From: Deltaproteobacteria bacterium UBA1386
GTDB taxonomy: Bacteria > Desulfobacterota > Syntrophorhabdia > Syntrophorhabdales > Syntrophorhabdaceae
Length of the DNA stretch: 64,000 bases
Assembly: GCA_002305765.1 (NCBI GenBank)
Contig: DBQU01000085.1
Coordinates: forward strand, 1-64,000
Reading direction: 5' to 3'
Numbering within the stretch: the stretch's first letter is position 1; each line of letters begins with the position of its first letter. Positions 61,646-64,000 of the stretch are shown one piece after another. A program made the position numbers and the translations under genes. The notes under the pieces are model-generated. The model was given only the letters and a program-made list of their open reading frames with translations, did no database searches and was not told the DNA's origin.

Positions 61646-62353
61646 TTATGCTAACCCTCGTGCGAACGCCATGACCGCCTCCGCGGATTCCGCCGGTCTT
61701 GTCTGCAGCAGGCAATGCGGCGCATCGAGCGTCACAAGCTCGAAGGATGCAAAGCGGGTCCTGAACCAGTCGGCCGCCCGGGAGGGGACCACCCGGTCCT
61801 GTGCCGCCTGAAGATAGAGGCAGGGCAGGGGGAAGCGGTCATCGGGGAACGGGTATCCGTCGGCGATGAGCCTCGCCCGCCGCCTGAGACCGGCGGGTCC
61901 TGCTAGCTGCACTGATCGGCGCAGCAATTCTTTCAGGGCCTTATCGGCATGGGAGTGAAAGAAGAGGACGTTGAGGAGACCTGCCGGCAATCTCCTCGCC
62001 AGTGAGGCTGCCCCCGGGATCGAGGCGGCGGCGCGGATCAGGAGGGGATGAAGGGGTTCCGCGAAGGCGGCGCTGAAGACGACGCCTTTGACGCTCGCGG
62101 GCCTCGCATGCAGAAGCATCAGCGCGACGAGACCGGAAAAGGATTCCGCGACGAGGACGGTGTCCTCACCGGTCAGTCGGGCGGCCACAAGGTCGGCGTG
62201 GTCCTTGAGGGAAAAATCCTTATCATCGGGATAGGTTATGACGGTCCGCGGGACATCCGGCGGTAGTGCCTGGATCAACGGTCCGAAAAACATTCCCGTG
62301 CCATCGAGGCCGGGCATGAGGACAAGCCTTATGGCGCCGGGATCGACCATCAT
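61646..62353 (-). CDS. Alpha/beta hydrolase (235 aa)
   Basis: Alpha/beta-hydrolase fold. Nucleophile elbow AESFSGLVAL (Ser), acid in LQAAQDRVVPSRAA, His in LDAPHCLLQTRPAE; oxyanion motif MPGLDGTG. Complete Ser-Asp-His triad. Esterase or thioesterase by fold; substrate unknown. The ATG overlaps the stop of the upstream dehydrogenase gene (ATGA), so they are co-translated. Confidence 0.85.
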   Translation of the reverse strand: MMVDPGAIRLVLMPGLDGTGMFFGPLIQALPPDVPRTVITYPDDKDFSLKDHADLVAARLTGEDTVLVAESFSGLVALMLLHARPASVKGVVFSAAFAEPLHPLLIRAAASIPGAASLARRLPAGLLNVLFFHSHADKALKELLRRSVQLAGPAGLRRRARLIADGYPFPDDRFPLPCLYLQAAQDRVVPSRAADWFRTRFASFELVTLDAPHCLLQTRPAESAEAVMAFARGLA

Positions 62354-63288
62354 GTCCCTGAGCTTGTGAGGACGTTCCTGATCCCGTCACAGAGAAGTCT
62401 GGACATCTCCTCCCGTGTTTCTCTCGTCGCGGACCCAAGGTGGGGAAGCAGAACCGTTCGCGGAGCCCCGCGCCACTGCCGATCGATGTCCGGCTCGTTC
62501 TCGTAAACGTCGAGTCCCACACCGCCGATCTTCCCACAATGGAGAAATTCGATCGCCGCCTTCTCATCCACGATCCCGCCCCGCGCCGTGTTGATGATGA
62601 AGGCCCCTTCGGGGAGCAATGCCAGGTTTTCGCGGTTGAGAAGCCCGCGTGTCCGGTCCGTGAGCGGACAATGCAGGGACAGAACGCTGCTTCCGCGCAG
62701 CAGGTCGTCGAGCGGCAGGCGCCGGATTGTCTCTGCCCCGAGGTCGACAGGTTCGCCGGTGTCTTCGCGATCCCAGAAGACGACCTCCATGCCCATGGCC
62801 CGGACGCGCCTGGCGAAGGCCCGGCCGATGGGGCCGGAGCCCAGGATCCCGCAGGTCTTCCCGGCGAGGCCCGATCCCAGGAGAAGATCGGGAGCCCAGC
62901 CTTTCCACTCCCCGGACCGCACCAGCGCCTCGCCTTCGCGCACCCGGCGGGTGAGCGCCAGGAGGAGCGTGAGGGCGAGATCGGCCGTGGCGTCCGTCAA
63001 CACCCCCGGTGTGTTCACGATGCGGATGCCCCGTGCGTCACAATAGTTCCGGGGAAGGTGGTTCGTGCCCACGGAATAGGTGCCGATGACCTTGAGGTTC
63101 ACGCAGGGTTCCAGGTCCATCTCCGTCAGGGGTTCCGACAAGAGGACGACAAGCGCCTCTGCCCCGGGGAGCGCCTCCGTCCAGGCGGCGGAGCGGTAAG
63201 GAGCAATCCGCGATTCCGGAAAGTCGCGACCGAGGTCCTTGACATGGGGACCTATGAGGGGTGATGTGCTCAGGATCCGGATGTTCAT
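62350..63288 (-). CDS. D-isomer-specific 2-hydroxyacid dehydrogenase (312 aa)
   Basis: NAD(P)-dependent reductase of 2-oxoacids such as glyoxylate or hydroxypyruvate. NAD loop CGILGSGPIGRAFARRVRAM, VVLLSEPLTEM region, catalytic Arg in INTARGGIVDE, Glu in GLDVYENEPD and His in LLPHLGSATRET. The ATG at 63288 is taken; an upstream ATG at 63327 lacks a ribosome site. First gene of a two-gene operon, divergent from the IclR regulator. Confidence 0.9.
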   Translation of the reverse strand: MNIRILSTSPLIGPHVKDLGRDFPESRIAPYRSAAWTEALPGAEALVVLLSEPLTEMDLEPCVNLKVIGTYSVGTNHLPRNYCDARGIRIVNTPGVLTDATADLALTLLLALTRRVREGEALVRSGEWKGWAPDLLLGSGLAGKTCGILGSGPIGRAFARRVRAMGMEVVFWDREDTGEPVDLGAETIRRLPLDDLLRGSSVLSLHCPLTDRTRGLLNRENLALLPEGAFIINTARGGIVDEKAAIEFLHCGKIGGVGLDVYENEPDIDRQWRGAPRTVLLPHLGSATRETREEMSRLLCDGIRNVLTSSGT

Positions 63289-63574
63289 TTGCCTGACCGC
63301 CTTTCCGCTCAATACCGTTCTGTTCAAGAAAGTGTAGTAATGCCCGTTTTCGAAGTCAAGACAATCTCGTGTTTCGTATTTCAGCAGGGAGGAGAAAACG
63401 AAGGGATACCCGCACTGTCCCGCCGCCTCGCCTGGCGGGTCGTCGAGGTCGATCGCCCCCGGGAGCAGCGGGCCAGGTCGAGCTGCGCCGTAATAGGATC
63501 CCTGAACATTAACAAGCGGTTACCAGCCCGATCCTGCGAAAAACAAGCCCATTCCTGGAACGGGCGGTTTTTCC

Positions 63575-63604
63575 TTGACAAAGATGGACCAATGGGAATA
63601 GTAT
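63575..63604 (+). promoter_or_regulatory. Promoter of the iclR-type gene
   Basis: TTGACA at 63575-63580 (perfect -35), 18-base spacer, TAGTAT at 63599-63604; start codon at 63653. The 364-base gap 63289-63652 contains this promoter, the palindrome below and no other supported feature. Confidence 0.6.
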
Positions 63605-63611
63605 TATCTCA

Positions 63612-63626
63612 TGGAACAGCGTTCCA
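63612..63626. promoter_or_regulatory. Palindromic operator, probably for the IclR-type regulator
   Basis: TGGAAC-AGC-GTTCCA is a perfect 15-base palindrome lying just after the -10, covering the predicted transcription start. A GGAAC half-site follows at 63633. Palindromes with TGGAA/TTCCA arms are typical IclR-family operators, and the position fits autorepression. Confidence 0.6.
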
Positions 63627-63652
63627 GCGGACGGAACACCAACGGAGGAGAT

Positions 63653-64000
63653 ATGAACGATATCTCGGAAAAAAGGTTCCAAAACAAGCTCCTGGAAAGG
63701 GCGTTCAGCATTCTGGGCAGTTTCTCTCTCGATAGAAAAGAACAGACTTTATCGGAATTGTCACGGGCAGTGGGCCTGGCAAAATCGACGTGCCACAGGC
63801 TGGTGTCGACGCTGATCGCCTTTGGGTATCTGACCTACGATGAGTCATCGAAGTACTATTCTCTGGGACCGAAGTTGTTCGAACTGGGTTCCGTGGTCTA
63901 CGACTCGATATCGCTCCGGAAGATCGCGTCGCAGCACCTGAATGACCTGCTGTCCAAGGTGGGGAACAAAGCGGTCGCCCTTGCGATCTTCGAGGACGAT
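63653..64000 (+). CDS. IclR-family transcriptional regulator, N-terminal part (cut by window end)
   Basis: Winged-helix domain of the IclR type: KLLERAFSILGSFSLDRKEQ, LSELSRAVGLAKSTCHRLVS, LIAFGYLTYDESSKYYSLGP, followed by the linker helix and the start of the effector domain (VGNKAVALAIFEDD). The first 116 codons lie in the window. The ATG at 63653 has GGAGGAGAT. Divergent from the dehydrogenase/hydrolase operon; such regulators usually control neighbouring catabolic genes. Confidence 0.9.
   Translation, partial: MNDISEKRFQNKLLERAFSILGSFSLDRKEQTLSELSRAVGLAKSTCHRLVSTLIAFGYLTYDESSKYYSLGPKLFELGSVVYDSISLRKIASQHLNDLLSKVGNKAVALAIFEDD

Noticed and set aside
1..64000. CRISPR arrays, tRNA and rRNA genes
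   Set aside because: I saw no regularly spaced repeats with unique spacers and no tRNA T-loop/acceptor or rRNA signatures while reading both strands.

Overview
The window reads as a chromosomal segment of a Gram-negative anaerobe. The evidence is an autotransporter barrel, lipoprotein-type and Sec signal peptides, a benzoate-CoA-ligase-type enzyme under an apparent sigma54 promoter, the [FeFe]-hydrogenase maturase HydG, and many two-component and chemotaxis proteins. Gene content resembles Desulfobacterota-type aromatic-degrading syntrophs such as Syntrophorhabdales; that placement is inference. I see no rRNA, tRNA or CRISPR array.

Left part (1-17.3 kb) is accessory. It starts with tandem motifs like the end of an insertion sequence. 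Next comes a visibly AT-richer defence-like block: a TSPPY DNA methyltransferase coupled to a HerA-type ATPase, with a divergent DUF3644-type gene. Then there is a REP-associated tyrosine transposase (RAYT) and a family of about 170-220 bp elements with inverted terminal repeats. At least two broken genes end at those repeats: a TOTE-type primase and a methyltransferase. A short unknown gene is cut in the same way. Two toxin-antitoxin pairs (UPF0175/DUF3368-PIN and ParD/ParE-type) lie here, plus a TM2 protein, an mgtE apparently split by a frameshift, an autotransporter and a GNAT-like protein.

Middle part (17.3-34.5 kb) is metabolic and regulatory. A histidine kinase and an NtrC-type sigma54 activator precede the aryl-CoA ligase gene. 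That gene has a near-consensus -24/-12 promoter and an upstream dyad, so the three look like one aromatic-sensing circuit. GapN, a C45-type Ntn hydrolase, a fasciclin protein, MsrB, a chemoreceptor, a Cache protein and a UspA protein follow. The most surprising gene is a sulfur oxygenase reductase homologue with all iron ligands and core cysteines in place. It lies directly upstream of a flavin disulfide reductase.

Right part (34.5-64 kb) carries a 2675-residue exported multidomain protein, nicotinate phosphoribosyltransferase, and a FIST sensor / hybrid kinase / GGDEF regulator operon. It also holds an exported protein with an HExxH motif, HU, an amidohydrolase, two Hsp20 proteins and HydG. 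HydG is preceded by a TM1266-type ACT protein whose conserved start codon is ATA. Further right are a BACON-repeat protein and an XRE regulator/membrane-protein pair with tandem operators. An NCS2 permease with an extra ATPase-like C-terminal domain follows. The window ends with a methyltransferase, a hydrolase/2-hydroxyacid dehydrogenase pair and the start of an IclR regulator with a palindromic operator.
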